Notes under the pieces: model-generated
Told to the model about the DNA's origin: nothing
Seen by the model: the letters and a program-made list of their open reading frames with translations, nothing else
The model's database searches: none
Shown: piece by piece, positions 32,309-45,629 of the stretch
Layout of the letters: each line of letters starts with the position of its first letter
Position numbering within the stretch: position 1 is the first letter of the stretch
Translations under genes and position numbers: made by a program
Assembly: GCA_949128115.1 (NCBI GenBank)
Contig: OX421965.1
Location: 46,987,257-47,051,256, forward strand
Direction of reading: 5' to 3'
Length of the DNA: 64,000 nucleotides
Source of the DNA: Anaspis maculata
Taxonomy: Eukaryota > Arthropoda > Insecta > Coleoptera > Scraptiidae

Positions 32309-35300
32309 TAAACATGTACGATTCGCACTGAATTCAGTTTTGTTGCAATTTTTCATAGGCTGAGTTAGCAAATCACAATACCGCCATGGTCGAGGCGCTG
32401 CGTTCGCCAGAAATCGAGCTAAGACGGATTTATTTGAATCGGAAAAGTTCTTGAAACTGACGGCTTGACCATTGAAGCAAGTATTTATAAAATTCAATTT
32501 TGGCCGCCTTTATGTCCTAGTCCAGATTCTCCAAAACATGAAAGAAGGCAACATTTATGGGATGCTTCGTTGGTACAGCAGTGATACGATTCTCTTATAA
32601 CTTCAGCTTCTTTACCTAAACTAGGGCAGATCTTTGCAGTGTCCACCCAAGAGTTGGGTCAACTGTTTCCATGTCAATCCGTCTTCCCAAATTGAAACTC
32701 TCCTTAGCGACACTTCCTTTTGAATTTTCAAGAAGCTTACGTTCTGCTTGAATTTTTTCTTTAATTATCGATCACACGGTACTTTTTACTTACAAGCGTC
32801 TTTTTATAATTTATCAAATCACTGTATCTTCAACTGCCATTATCATCTCCATAATCTATAGTAACCACAAGTACTTAATGACTTATCCACAAGTTGATAA
32901 GTTACTAATACCTATTGAAATAAATTGTTCTTCAAAAGTAATCAAATGATTGTGAATGAATAGTTAATACATAATACATATGACTGTTCTCAATATTACT
33001 TGTGATAACGTGTTGCTGTATAAATCAGTTAATTACTTTTACTATATTCCGTTTGCAAACAATTACTATTCAAGAAGTTTGTATGAGTAATTATTCTAAT
33101 TAGTTGCAAAGTTCCCCAATTAACTGAAAGAAAATTAGTAGGTAGCTATACCTACCTATTTGGATACATGAGGAAGTTGTATACCTACCTAATAATTGAA
33201 ATCACTCTCAGCCTTGCCTAGGGAGAATTAATTTGACTAAAGCATTTGGCACCTGAAGGCAATACTATATAACTACAATACTCCTTTCCAAGGTGGATAT
33301 TCGATAGAATGAAAGTTAGGTTAAGTACGATAAAACAATATGAAGTTCAAGGTTTCTGTGAAATATTGGTGTGGCGAGCCCGGTGGCGAGCTTACTATCT
33401 ATCGGAATAATTGATTGATCAATGATCATGCTAGCCCAGCTCTTTCGAAGGTCGGATAGGAAGGACACTGGATTCATTTTGACTGAACATCAATTTTCCG
33501 GAAAGTTGTAGGTACACCACTGATGCGTTTCTTTACGACGAGTCATTCCAGAGGTCTAGCCAGAATCGATTCCCCTGAAAATTTATTCGGCCCGCTCGCG
33601 AGGAACAAGGAGAATCCGCGCGACGATATCATCGGTATGCCTGATGGAAAGTTCAAGTTCTTGAGAGGAAAAAATTTCACCTACATACCTACATAAAATT
33701 CTATTAAAAGACGATAAAATAAATTACGTAACAAAAGATTTTTTGTATGGCACGCGAAGCTTTGAATGAATGTTAAATTATGGGAGGACCGCAAGGAGAA
33801 GAAAGAGAAGCCAAAATGAAAGCTCTCTAAATTTGAGGTTGTCCGCAGAATATTAATTCGGGTTGGAAAACATGGAGCCGTTTATTATTCCATTATTCCT
33901 CTTCATAAAGCTTTCATTATGCAAACAGAAAAACTGAAGTGGATGCAAAGGCATTATGCATTGTGAAAATAAGCAGGTGAAAAATTTGTCCCTTTTTCGG
34001 TTTTTCTACTAGTAGGTATATAACCAGACGTGTAACCCTATCGGTAAGTGGTGGGCTCTTCCTCAGCTTCCATTGAATTCTACTTCAAAATCGTTTTCAA
34101 TTGCCTAGCCTTTGGCCTCATCTGCCCTTAAAACATTCCTGAAGATATCCCCTGTGAGTTCGTTTTTTCTAGATACAAGTAAGTTCAAGGAAGGTGAGAT
34201 TGCAGATACATACTGACCTATCAACAGAATATTGGGTACTGACCTTTCAATAGTCTTAATAGTTGAGAATGTCTCACATCTACTAATTGATTGTGATTTG
34301 TGACGAAGTCAACACTAATTTCGTAACTCTTAGTTGTTGATAATAATTGTCTTCTTCAGAATAGGGAGGTAATAAACATACCGGGTGATCGCAGTGAAGC
34401 TGTGGAAGTGAACATTTAACTGCTAGAACTTCACAGCAGTTGAAATAAAGCCAAATGAGATGACAGCATTTTCCATCGATCGACATTCACGCCGAGCAGG
34501 ATGACACTTACATCCACCTCGGGAAAATAAATGAAGTCGCGAACACACCGACTCACTTCTACAGCTAACTGCAGTCACAGTTGAAAAAAACACTCGGTGT
34601 GTTATTCAGGTACTCATACTTAAGCTTGTAATGTAACCCACTTTTCAACGATTTGGGCTGTGATTGTCGTTGCCCCCCCTCTTTCCTACGGACCCTACGT
34701 CTCCAGTGTTTTGTTCTAGACGAAAACGCAAATTAGGGGAAGCTGCTGTAAATTCAATGAAACACGGATGAATGTACTAAAAAAGTGAATTTTAATTTAC
34801 TTGCCAGCAAAGTTCAAATGAATTTGTCTCTTTCCTCAAAATACCTGACGAAATGAGACTGACAGAATGACAAAATGACACTCAAACAAAACAAGAAAAG
34901 GAAATCAAGAAAATCAATGCAAGGAACACGGTGTAATAAAATAATGAAACAATGAAACAATGCAGGAATAGAACAACAAAACACGAAAGTAAATAAACAA
35001 AATACAACCAAAATAGTGAAACATGTCAAACTGTCAGCAAAAAAGATAAGTGGCGGATTCAAAAACAGACGGTCAGGGGAAGAACTTGTCAAAGAAACCC
35101 CGGTGTATAGTCTGGTATCTCCTCGATAAAATTATAGAAGAACTTGTGCAGGGATCGTCAACATTTTTGTTGAATCTCACTGGATTCCCCCCTCCCCGCA
35201 ATGCCAAGTTATGCTTCGCTTCGCTTGTTTCGCTTGCCTCGCATCGCTTCGCCATACAATAATAACTTTATTTATAATGCTTTTTTTTTCAACTCATCAT

Positions 35301-35560
35301 TCACTTTATAACTCGTGGGTTACATTATCATCATTGATTTACCTTTTATCAGGTGCCTTGGCTTGGTTTTTTCCCCAGAAACTTCGTACCTCCCAACTTA
35401 CGCTTTGCAATTCAACTTACGCCACTCAATCAGAAACAAACACATATAAAACTGAAGAACATTACTCTACAATACTCCACAATCATCAGTCTAGTAAACA
35501 AAGATTGATCAGTTGCCTCTGCTCTACATTTAGTATTCAAAAATACCCAAAATACCAAAA
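32309..35560. other. unannotated non-repetitive DNA
   Basis: I find no gene, tRNA or long repeat in these 3.2 kb. Small open frames at 32204-32497, 34814-35092 and 35211-35570 lack recognisable domains and splice context. A short gcttcgcttcgcttgtttcgctt string near 35212 is low-complexity. The stretch may be intergenic. Confidence 0.35.
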
Positions 35561-35564
35561 CAAG

Positions 35565-35965
35565 ACTTGAAATCATGGCAGATAATTTTAAAGTTCCTGA
35601 TCTGATTAGAAAGACTGGAGATAATAACAGATGGTTTGAGAGTTTCAGAGTAATTGAGGAAGATTTGAAATAATGACAAATGATTTGTGAGTTTCTGAAC
35701 AATGAAGAGGATTGGAAATAATGGCAGAGGGTTTGAGAGTTTCTAAGCAATAAGGGAGATTTGAAATACTGGCAGCTGAGTTGAGAGTTTTTGAGCAATA
35801 AGAAAAACCTGAAATAATGGCAGATAATTCGAGAGTTTCTGAGTAAATTAAAGATACTCGAAATAATGGCAGATAATTTGAGAATTTCTGAGCAAATAAG
35901 AAATACTTGAAATAACGACAGATGATTTGAGAGTTCTGAACGAATTGAGGAGACTCAAAAGTGAC
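35565..35965. repeat. minisatellite, eight ~49-bp units
   Basis: The phrase gaaataatggcaga followed by a tttgagagtttctgagcaa-type string recurs at 35568, 35618, 35667, 35715, 35763, 35811, 35860 and 35909, a regular 48-50 bp period. Units differ at several positions each, so the array is old. A minus-strand open frame across it (35430-35798) is repeat-derived. Confidence 0.85.
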
Positions 35966-38900
35966 AAGGGGCTTGAAGTTTATTTGGTCTTGAAGTATTT
36001 TGTAGTACTAAATTCCGAGCAATAGCAATGGCCTGTCACTTCATTCAATTGATCGAATCACCTTCTCGCCATTGCATTGCTGATTCCCGGTCCCACCCCT
36101 CGCCAACAACTTCCCAGGACTCCACAAGATAAATGAATATACTCGCGTTGGACGGGACGAATGATGTCCCTTGGGTTCGACTTCTACACACATATACAAA
36201 AATATACAAAATTCGAAAATGTTATTTGGTGTTGCAAAATTGACCAAGGCCCTTCCATTCTTGCTAGCACAATTTCAATGAGCATCAATAAAAATGAAAT
36301 ACGGTCTGCTGTTCCGATTGTAAATGAGGTATGAGAGGCACATTTTGACACGGATATAAATTGGTAAATCAAGTGGATCAAAATAATAACAAAATCTCAG
36401 GTTGAACAGGGAGTCCCAAGTAACGTTACAAAAAAAATAGTGACGCTACGATAAAGTAACCCAAATTGCAAGAATTCATTAGCACAGTACAAATAGTTCC
36501 AAAAACATAAGAGTATCCCACAAGTATCTCCATCTTGTAAAGTACCGCAAATTTAAACAAAATGGTAACAAGAAAACCATGCACAAAGCTGAGAATATTT
36601 AGGAAATCACTAAATGGATACAACAATAAATAAAACAGACTTGTCCTATTATGGGTACACAAATTACAGGCACATTAAAACACCGTGGATTTCGACGTCC
36701 GATCGCAGGTATAAAATCCGCCCGCTTCCGACACTCTCGGCGACACACTTGAGGTTTTAAACTATACCAGCTGTTGTTTTATTTGTGTGTATCGGAATTT
36801 TCGAGAAGCGACGAGTTTTAGCTTTAATAATAATTATGAAAAAGTCCGTTCCCCTACGGTCTCATGTTATTCACTTCTACTGATGAGCAATAACTTTTTC
36901 CTCGTGAAAGATGGTGAGAGCCACCATCGGTGACATTTCCCAGTGGTTTTGACAAGGCATTTGCTTGCTGTGCCCCACATGGCCAGGTGAAGACTGCGGC
37001 TTCATCCTCGAGAATTTTCCAGGAATAAAGGGCAAACTAACATCAGAACAAAGTTCTTCCAGTACTTTACATCATCTACTGGCCTATAACAAAAGGTTGC
37101 CATGACATTTGTTTGTATATTTTTACTCAACGCATTTCTTCAATTGAATTCTGCCTACTATAGAATGGAAATCAAATAAGCAATAATTGATAACTGACAT
37201 TACGCTTGTCTCTCTGTAATAAATTTTGAGTTGGTTATTTGATTACTAACTCAGTGTCGATTGATTGATAAGTACATCGCTAAGGACGACGTAAGGGATC
37301 ATGAGAAAAATCGTTCATTGGCAAAGCTTTTATCCGCAACGGCGGAGCATTTCAAAGGAGAAAACAACCCATTTTCCTGAACTGCCACATCCAAGCATGC
37401 AGCCACGCTTAGCCTAATTAGTCCAAGATATACTGGCGTTATATTTCAAAAGTGCACAAGAAATTTAATCACCCTTACCCACCTAACTGTTTTTGAGTCG
37501 GGCTTTGCGGTGCTAGCAATAATAATTTAGATAGGTAGGTGCTCTTCTATGAACCTTCCAAATGGAACAAGCCGAGGAACAAGCCCTCTGTAACCCACAC
37601 TAATGTACATACATATACAATAAGACAGAATAGCGCTTGACAAATGCGAACGGGTTGACACCTTGTGGTATAAGCAATAGGGTCCTAGAGCACCCAGTTG
37701 ACAATGATGAATTCAGACAAGTCAGATAAATGCGATATTGTGAAAGTTGGATAAAGGGATGTTGTGCCCTGCGTGGTGGGAGATTAAAACCACTATAGAT
37801 ATGTAGGTACCTACTACGCAGTCCCTGAAAACAGAAAATTATTACACGCCGGCATTTAAGCCACCAACAGACCGTTGAAATATCAATTACCTATGCCACA
37901 TAATGAGGCCATAACCGGATAAAATACTCCGACGTCAATAAATCACCGGACGCACCAGTGTGATGATGGAATTTCAATTTCCGTAATAAATAGTATTTCT
38001 AAACGAGGCACAAGCACGAAACATTCGACGAGTGGGCGGTGTCTTGATATACTAGGACCTTTTTGTCGCAGACTAGACCGATTAACGCCACTGACTTATA
38101 TCGATAACCTTCCAAGTGTTTGTTTAGGTTATACCCCAGCCAACTCTAACTCCTAAAACGTTATGTTGACCTTGTGGCAGTTTCTCCAGCATTTCGCTGT
38201 GGATATAGCGGTTCAGGAATGGTTAGGAACTTGCAACTTCTTGTGTAAGTAGATACCTAATCGTATAAACAAGCTGAAGGCGTACACAAATTTTGTTGTT
38301 GTTTTATTTGTATTCAAAAAGTATGTAGTTATGGCCCCTAACCTAACTAAAAAAGGGTGACTGTGCAGTGTGCAGTTAACGGCCACATTGTATATACTTT
38401 TTGCAACCAAGAAATCAACTCTGTTCCCTTTCAATCACGATTTTTAGCCGCCACTGAAGGGGAAATCACGACAAGACTGCAATTCCATTGTTTAGGCTGT
38501 ATTGCTTTTCTTTGCGGTGCCCTTCTTAGATCCACGCGCAACATTGGTTATGTTTGTAACTCTGTTTGACATTGCTCCTACTATCATTACGTCAGTGTAC
38601 AATTTTTGTAGCGTGCTTACATTTTTAACTGAAGTGATGTAGACAACCAAAAATACACCTTGTGTACTTTGACCTTGGCGGAACAAAACTGCACTAGATA
38701 ATGTTCAACTAGCGCTGTTGCACGACTAGATGTCTCGTTGGGTGGTTCAAACAGAGATGGACCGGGAAATTGTTAAATAACGACTGCGACACCACTATAC
38801 CTACCTACCTATAAAAGCGCTCTCAGTCTTTTATTCAGGTATTTCAAAAGACCTTTTTTCTAACATTTCTCTGGCAATTTTCAAGCATTTCTGTAAACTG

Positions 38901-39949
38901 CCCTGGACTCCGTGGGAGCGAATTGGGAGCCACCCTCTATTTTTTGTGATCATCTTATCATCCTGGCGATCTGCACTGTTTAAACTTGCTATCCGCAATG
39001 CTTTTCCTCTGATCGGCACAGTTCCTATATCTGCTCGCACGCATTCTTTTCTCATTACAGTAGAAATCAACACTGTCACCACAATCAATTTCCAGGCAGG
39101 AAATTCAAAGATCGCCGATAAAAAAAAACTCCTAAAATTACTTGAAAGAAAAATGCCAATCTCATTTAGATTACAACGAGGATTACAATAATCAGGTATT
39201 GTTATTAGATTATAACTTTTTAGTGACATTCAACTTACTGTGGAAAATTGAAATTTCAAACTTTTCAAGTAGGCAAATAGGTACCTACGATATTGCTGCC
39301 CAAAAAAGTTTTTACAACAATTTGTCTCCAAATGCTCTTCGGTGTAGGTAGAAAGATGGGTATAACTCATCATTTTCAAATTTAATCGAGATCAAATAAA
39401 GCAGGCTCTCCGCTCACTAGATTTGTATTTTAAAAAAGCTCGGCACGTGCAACTTTTATTTTAATAAAACGGCAGACAGCTCGCCGGAAATATTGACTGT
39501 AAAAAACAATAACTATGAGTGTGTCTGCTCGCAGGAAGTTGATAAAATATTGCAAAAATCCAGCGTCCAGCAATAATCACGCGTTCCTGTCACTCGGCGG
39601 ATATCCAACAGCTTTTCCCATTATTGTTGCAACGGTTTAGACACACCAATATCTGCGCTAGTCACCAACCATCAGCTATTTTTCACCGAACAATAGAAGT
39701 TTGACAGAGATTGCGCGTTCTCTATTGATGATGGTAATTGTTTTTCAATCAATCATGTGCTTTTCACCATAGAAACGTAGAGGTAGATAGATACATAAAT
39801 GGTGAATCAAATTGGGTTTCCACATGAGAAGAGGCTGTACTTTTGACGTTTCAAAGAATTTTTCAATGTCAAAGCGGTATTTGTAAAGGTGTACAATATT
39901 GTCTACGAAGAAATACACGACTGAAAATCTGGTCCTAGCCTATAACAAA
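35966..39949. other. unannotated non-repetitive DNA
   Basis: No convincing gene is visible in these 4 kb. A ggtataaaa string at 36708 is TATA-like, but there is no start motif or open frame behind it. A minus-strand 64-codon frame (38492-38686) ends in a basic, Thr/Lys-rich stretch and is not recognised. Short taggtaggta and tacctaccta strings are dispersed here. Confidence 0.35.
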
Positions 39950-40490
39950 AATTGACGTTTCAAAAGAAGTATGCGTATAACAAGCGAATAACTTTGTTTT
40001 TAGAAAAACAACCTTCTGAGCGCACATTTGGGAATGTGATGGAAACTCATTTGTATGTATGTTTGTTACGAAGCCATTTCGCTCAAATTTTTGCTGAGAA
40101 CTCATGCGTTTGTTTGGGCTCTAATTTTTAGGCATTTGAAAGTGGCAATTTCGAGATGTTTTCCAAAGTTTTAAACCCAGATATCTCAAAAACGAAGCCT
40201 CTAATAAATTTTTTGTAGGTGTAACTTTTTTCTTTAAATTGAACGTAGAATCCAAAAATAAGAACAATTTGGAAAAATAGCTAGGGATGTAAAAAAATAG
40301 GGGGGGAAATATGAGGTACCCCTCCCCTTATCTACGCCCCTGAACTTTTTTTCTCAACAAGTTACTATTATTCGATAGAGACTTATTTCAGTTAACTTTG
40401 TTGGAGATTTGAACAAAATCGGTTGAATAGTTCAAAACTTATGTCAAAAAATCAGTTTTAAAAGTCAATTTGAACACCCTGTAACTTGTC
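39950..40490. mobile_element. half-copy of a palindrome-family arm
   Basis: The segment contains aaagtggcaatttcgagatgttttcc, atatctcaaaaacgaagcctc, aaattgaacgtagaatcc and tctacgcccctgaa-type blocks. The same blocks appear in the arms of the elements at 40798-41830, 52975-54057 and 54060-55660. Only one orientation is present, so it is a single arm or truncated copy ending near the accctgtaac string at 40480. Confidence 0.6.
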
Positions 40491-40797
40491 ACCGGAGCAT
40501 TTCTGGACGTCAAAAATGTATTTTTTCATGGTCCATTTTTGATGGGGAATCTCCCCTAGAAGTTTGTATCACCATTTTGGAAACAACCTGTATACTCCAC
40601 TTGATAGCAAACTGTATCAAATGAAAATTTATTGTACTTTCATAAAAAACTATGGGTGGGTAACGGTAACATACCTTCATAATTATCATAAATAGCTATT
40701 ATCTACGACGCCTACTTAAAGTAGCACTTTCAACGTTAGCTTGCCGTGTTAGAAACGTCAAATTATCTCGGAGATTTGAATAATATACAGGGTGGTC

Positions 40798-41830
40798 CGA
40801 CTTTTATGTCATTGAATTCAAGGATCGATAGAGAATGAAAAATGAAGGGGACTTTCTTCAGAAAACATATTTGAGAAATGCCTAATAACAGAGATACAGC
40901 CCTTCAAAGATGGAAATGAATAATCGTTTTTTCCGCATAACTTCTGAACCGTTCAACCGATTTGATTCAAAATAGAACTAAAGGTTCACTAAAATTATCC
41001 CCTGTCAAACAATCATAACATGTTCCATAAAAAAGTTTCAGGGGCGTAGAGATTACGGGGTGTTCCTATTTTTCCTTCCCTATTTCTCACCCCCCTAGTT
41101 ATTTTTGGAAACTGTTCATAATTTTGAATTCTACGTTCAATTTAAAAGAAAAAATCACCGTTGCAAAATTTTGATTAGAGGCTTTGTTTGGGAGATATTT
41201 AGGATTGAAGGTTTGAAAAACATCTCAAAAGCACAACTTTCAAAGGTCTAAAAATTAAAATCCAAAAAAACTCATGATTTCTTAGCTGAAATAGGTTTTC
41301 TAGAATTTCCAAGTTGATAAACCACCATTTTTTTCAAAACACGAGAAATTTTCAGCAAAAAACAATTTGGGCTCTGGAAAGTGGCGATTTCGGGATGTTT
41401 TCCAAAGTTTGAAACTCAAATATCTCCTAAACGAAGCCTCTAATCAAAATTTTGCAGGGGTGACTTTTTCTTCTAAATTGAACGTAGAATTCAAAATTAT
41501 GAACAGTTTCCAAAAATAATTTGAGAGGTGAAAAATAGGGGAGGAAAAGTAGGGACACCCCCTAATGTCTACGCCCCTGAAACTTTTTTATGGAACATGT
41601 TATGATTGTTCGACAGGGGATAATTTCAGTGGACATTTGGTTCCATTTTGAATCAAATCGGTTGAATGGTTCAAAAATTATGCGGAAAAAACGATTATTC
41701 ATTTCCAACTTTGAAGGGCTGTATCTCTGTTATTAGGCATTTTTCAAATATGTTTTCTGGAGAAAGTCCCTTTCATTTTTCATTCTCTATCGACCCTTGA
41801 ATTTAATGACATAAAAGTCGGACCACCCTG
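40798..41830. mobile_element. 1.03-kb palindromic element, CAGGGTGGTCCGAC ends
   Basis: CAGGGTGGTCCGACTTTTAT and ATAAAAGTCGGACCACCCTG are inverted ends flanked by TA (40796-40797, 41831-41832). The arms extend nearly to the centre near 41310 with high identity: ctatcgacccttgaatt, tctgttattaggcattt, ttcaaccgatttgattc and ctacgcccctgaaa recur on both sides. No open frame of note is present. A transcript across it would fold into a hairpin of about 500 bp. Confidence 0.9.
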
Positions 41831-42293
41831 TATGTCATCAACCTCACTTTTCGCACGGCGTTAAATAATAAAATAACCAAAATATAGTTACTTTTTTTTA
41901 TTTGTCACTGAAATTGTATCTGGCACTTTGACATTTCTATAGCCTAAAATAACGAAAATTCCGCGTTGTGTGTATTACTTCTTGAGGACTTGACACAAAA
42001 ACACAGGCGGGCGGTGGTCCCAGTAATAAAAGCGGAAAACGGAGGCGTATCAGAGCAGAACATGAAAATTTGAAACGGGAAGGCGTCGAGTCAAAACTGG
42101 CAGCCATAAATTTTCCGACACAAAGATACAAAGATATTGATAACTAGATAAAACCAAAAGTAAGCAGATTACCTACTGGTCAAAGCAACATATTTTCGTC
42201 ATATTTTCAATAAATTCTGACATTTACCAAACATTTGAAAGACCATTGTAGATAAAATCTTGTAAGATATACGTCTTAAAAGTGTCTTATTTT

Positions 42294-43782
42294 GTTAGCG
42301 GGGTTGAGTGCCGCGGTTAGTAAGAACCACCTTGCATTTTGTGATAAAAGCATGAAATTTGGCACATACGCTCTACAGACTATCCTTTACTACTTACAAG
42401 GCGAACCCACAATGGAACCGCCGTGCAGCTGTTAGAATTGCCATTTGCCTACCTTCCAGGGGCAAAAACTGAAGTCGGTTATCGAGCTGATTCAAAAGTG
42501 ACGTCTATCAATGCAGTAGACCTTCACAGTATAACTTCATCAAAACAGATGTCAATATTACAAAACGAGGGGGAATCGGAGGGGATAGTTCTAGCCGCGG
42601 CACAGATTTTTTTATTTGTTAATTTCGGACCAAATTGACAAGTTTTGTGTCATTTCCGACTAAATCACATCTTCTGAATTCAAGTTGAATGTTGTGATAG
42701 CAATTTGAAAAAAAAAGATTTTGTTTTGTTGAAAAAAAAATATTTCAGAAAAAAATCTTAGGCTTTTTTCATTTTGACTTTTATTTTGATTCAAGGCATT
42801 CGAAGTGGAAATCTTTATTTAGTTCACTTCTTTGAAGCTTCCTGCACATGAAAACCATTCACGAGACCTGATTTTTACTTTGACAAGATCGTGAGCCTCA
42901 TTTGTTCCTAAAGTCGTAGAAGTGATATCCAATAATTTTATTAATTTTCATGTACGAATGGAGGTGTGCGTGCAAAGCCTCGCAGTTTGTGATAAAAGTC
43001 TGAAACTTGGCATACATGGTCTATGGACTGTCCTTTACGATATAAGAGGTGCACCCATGACGAAACCGCCGTGCAGCTGTCAGAATCGCCACGGTACCTT
43101 TGCACGCACGCTTCCATTCGTACATGAAAATGATTGCATATTACTTTTACGACTTTCGGAACAAATGAGGCTCACGATCTTATCAAAATAAAAATCAGGT
43201 CTCGTACATGGTGTTCATGTGCAAGAAGCTTTTAAAATGAACCAAGTAAGGATTTCTATTTCGAATGCCTTGAACTAGGATAAAAGTCAAAATGAAAAAA
43301 GTCTTAGATTTTTTTCTTAATTTTTTTTTCTTAAACAAAACAATTTTTTTTTCAAATTGCAATCACAACACTTTATTTGAAATAAGAAGATGGAATTTAG
43401 TCGGAAAAGACACCAAACTTGTTAAATTGGTCCAAAATTAACAAAAAAGAAAATCTTTGTCCCGGCTGGAACTATCCCCTCCCATTCCCCTTCCTCTTGT
43501 GATATTGACATCTGTTGTAGTGAAATTTTACTATAAAGGTCTACTACATTGACTGACGTCACTTTTGAATCCACTCGATGACCGTCTTCAGTTTTTGCCA
43601 CTGAAAGGTAGGCAAATGGCAATTCTGACAGCTGCACGGCGGTTCCATCGTGGGTCCGCCTCGTAAATAGTGAAGGGGAGTCTGTGGAGCGTATATGCCA
43701 AATTTCATGCTTTTATCACAAAATGCAAGGTTTCTCTGGAAAATGGTCGTTAACCGCCGCACTAGTTGCCCCACTCGCTAAC
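42294..43782. mobile_element. 1.5-kb palindromic element, GTTAGCG ends, with an inner palindrome
   Basis: GTTAGCG near 42294 and CGCTAAC near 43776-43782 bound inverted arms sharing tttgtgataaaagcatgaaatttggc, gaaccgccgtgcagctgt, gccatttgcctacctt and ttgacatctg blocks. At the centre (about 42945-43135) a second inverted pair, catgtacgaatggagg...cctttgcacgcacgcttccattcgtacatg, encloses another diverged copy of the gataaaag...gccgtgcagctgt block. The structure is therefore a palindrome within a palindrome built from one motif set. The flanking duplication is unclear. Confidence 0.75.
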
Positions 43783-43970
43783 GCTCGTTTCGCAAGCGTT
43801 CCCGCTCACAAAATAATATCTGTCACTTTTAACTCTTGTATCGTAAAAAGCCATTGGCGTTTTTCAGTTAAAGTGAGGTACAGAGGTACAGACCAATTTT
43901 ATTGTATTGGTACAAAAATAACGCCGCCACAGCCAGTTCCGCAGATGCGGTATGTTATGTGCAGAGATTA

Positions 43971-44214
43971 AGGACGGAGTTCAATTGGTAAAATAAGCGT
44001 TGCGAAATCAATCCCTGTGGGTTTATTCCTTGATGGATTCTTACCATTTTGGTCTTTTTCGAAAGCTACAAGGATGTACTTTGGTTTGAGCCCATTGGCA
44101 TTTCCAAAATCCAAAAATAATTTTGGATAGAGACCAAAATGGTAAAATCCGTCAAGGCATTAACCCACAGGGATTGATTTTGCAACGCTTATTTTACCAA
44201 TTCAGCTCCGTCCT
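43971..44214. mobile_element. palindromic MITE at a TTAA site
   Basis: Inverted ends GGACGGAG...TTGGTAAAATAAGCGTTGC and GCAACGCTTATTTTACCAA...CTCCGTCC, about 36 bp long, are each bounded by TTAA (43968-43971 and 44214-44217). A second inverted pair inside reads accattttggtct and agaccaaaatggt. TTAA would suit piggyBac-type insertion, and TTA would suit PIF/Harbinger. The sequence alone cannot decide between them. Confidence 0.75.
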
Positions 44215-44217
44215 TAA

Positions 44218-45294
44218 CGTAAAATAGAAATTCCATGTTGGGAAGTTCTTCCAATGCGGTGCAATAGTGCATACTCACGCGTCGTGTCACTCGTGTCTCG
44301 TCTCGTGCAGTCGAACTTCGTAAATAATTGATGTCCTCCTAAAAGAGAGTTTTCTCAACGTCACTGCACTGGGGCCACTGGGCAATGGGCGATGAACGAC
44401 AACGCAACGTTTTGGAAAGGTTGGTGCCCCCATCACTGGTCAACTTTATATGGTAAACACGTACGCATTTGATTGACGTTTGCACCACATCGATATCTCT
44501 TTTCGTTGAGGCGTAATTCTCCTAGTTCTATCACTTTAAAACCTGTTCAATATGGAGAATACAAAATGGCGGCGGGGCATCAATTGTCGAAAATTTGATG
44601 AATCTTGATGCGGTTTACATTGCCTGCAAATTTCATTCCAATCGGATCACTTTTAGAGAAATTCAAAATGGCGGATCAAAGATGGCGGATCAAAGATGGC
44701 GCCAAAGTACCAAAAAACCAAAAGTCAACTTGACATCCTGGAAATATGTAGGTACTATTGATCAGCGTTTATATCACGTCGATATCTTTTTTTCCTGGGG
44801 AGTTATCCCGGATACGGACGGACGGACGGACGGATGGACAAAGTGAAGCTAATAGCGCGTTTTTCCCATTTTTTGGGACAGTGCGCTAAAAATGCGTTTG
44901 TGTTCGGAAGAAGAACTCTCCCCCTCTTTTAGCTCTCGAACAACAGAGAAAAAAAACTCATGCAGCTTTCTTATGGCAAAATTTTCAGAATTATCTGGTT
45001 CATTTTCATTGCAAGAGTGGTTGGTGTTCGGAAGAATATTTCTCGAATCATTCTACAAATTATTCACATATTATTTCACACGACAATAAAATTAATGATA
45101 CATGGATAGGCACCTAAGTGTACTGATCCGCAGAACAGAAAAGAGAATCAGAGGCTGGCGAAAAAAGTGTGAAGTCATTATGACTGCGCAATCCCAAATC
45201 GTTCCACTTTCTTGCACGTACCTCTGGGTCTCTTGAGTACTCGCTTAAGCATCTTGACCATACAGTGTTCAGAGTCCAAGGCTAATTAATGGCG
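44218..45294. other. unannotated DNA with a CGGA microsatellite
   Basis: A short (CGGA)n run at about 44815-44836 follows several aaatggcgg-type motifs near 44565-44700. Such motifs recur in half-copies of invertebrate elements, but no boundaries can be set. No gene is visible. Confidence 0.35.
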
Positions 45295-45451
45295 GCTTTA
45301 CAGAACTTTGTACCTATGTCGCCGGCGACAGTCCTCCACTCCACTGTAGTTGAATAATTTGAATGATATAGAGGGGAGTAGAGTAGTACAGGCAATCGAA
45401 TCCTATTGGCCAGCGACACTGTCGCCGGCGACATACGAAGTTCTGTAAAGC
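45295..45451. mobile_element. 157-bp palindromic MITE
   Basis: GCTTTACAGAACTT and AAGTTCTGTAAAGC bound an inverted repeat whose arms also contain tgtcgccggcgacagt and actgtcgccggcgaca. No clear target duplication adjoins. The centre (45340-45410) is unique. Confidence 0.75.
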
Positions 45452-45629
45452 TGTCATAGCACTGAACACACATCATGTTTGTTTGACAGTAGGTATTTAA
45501 AAATGACAGATCGATTGAATTGCCGCTATTGAATTATCGCTTTGGTCTTTCGGATTATATCACTCATCAATCCTCAAAATTAGTGTCCGAATTACTGCGT
45601 TTTTGACGTAGGGTAGGAGGGAAATATTC

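Noticed and set aside
32309..35560. small host genes in the open frames of this stretch
   Set aside because: Each frame is short, without domains, Kozak-plus-splice context or conservation visible from the sequence, and several overlap on opposite strands.
36700..36760. TATA-type promoter (ggtataaaa) for the GPCR gene
   Set aside because: It has no initiator motif at the right distance and no exon follows. It lies 11.6 kb upstream of the coding exon with no evidence of a link.
38492..38686. 64-codon minus-strand frame with a basic C-terminus
   Set aside because: It has no recognisable domain, no supported splice sites and no homologous copy in the window. The length is within chance expectation.
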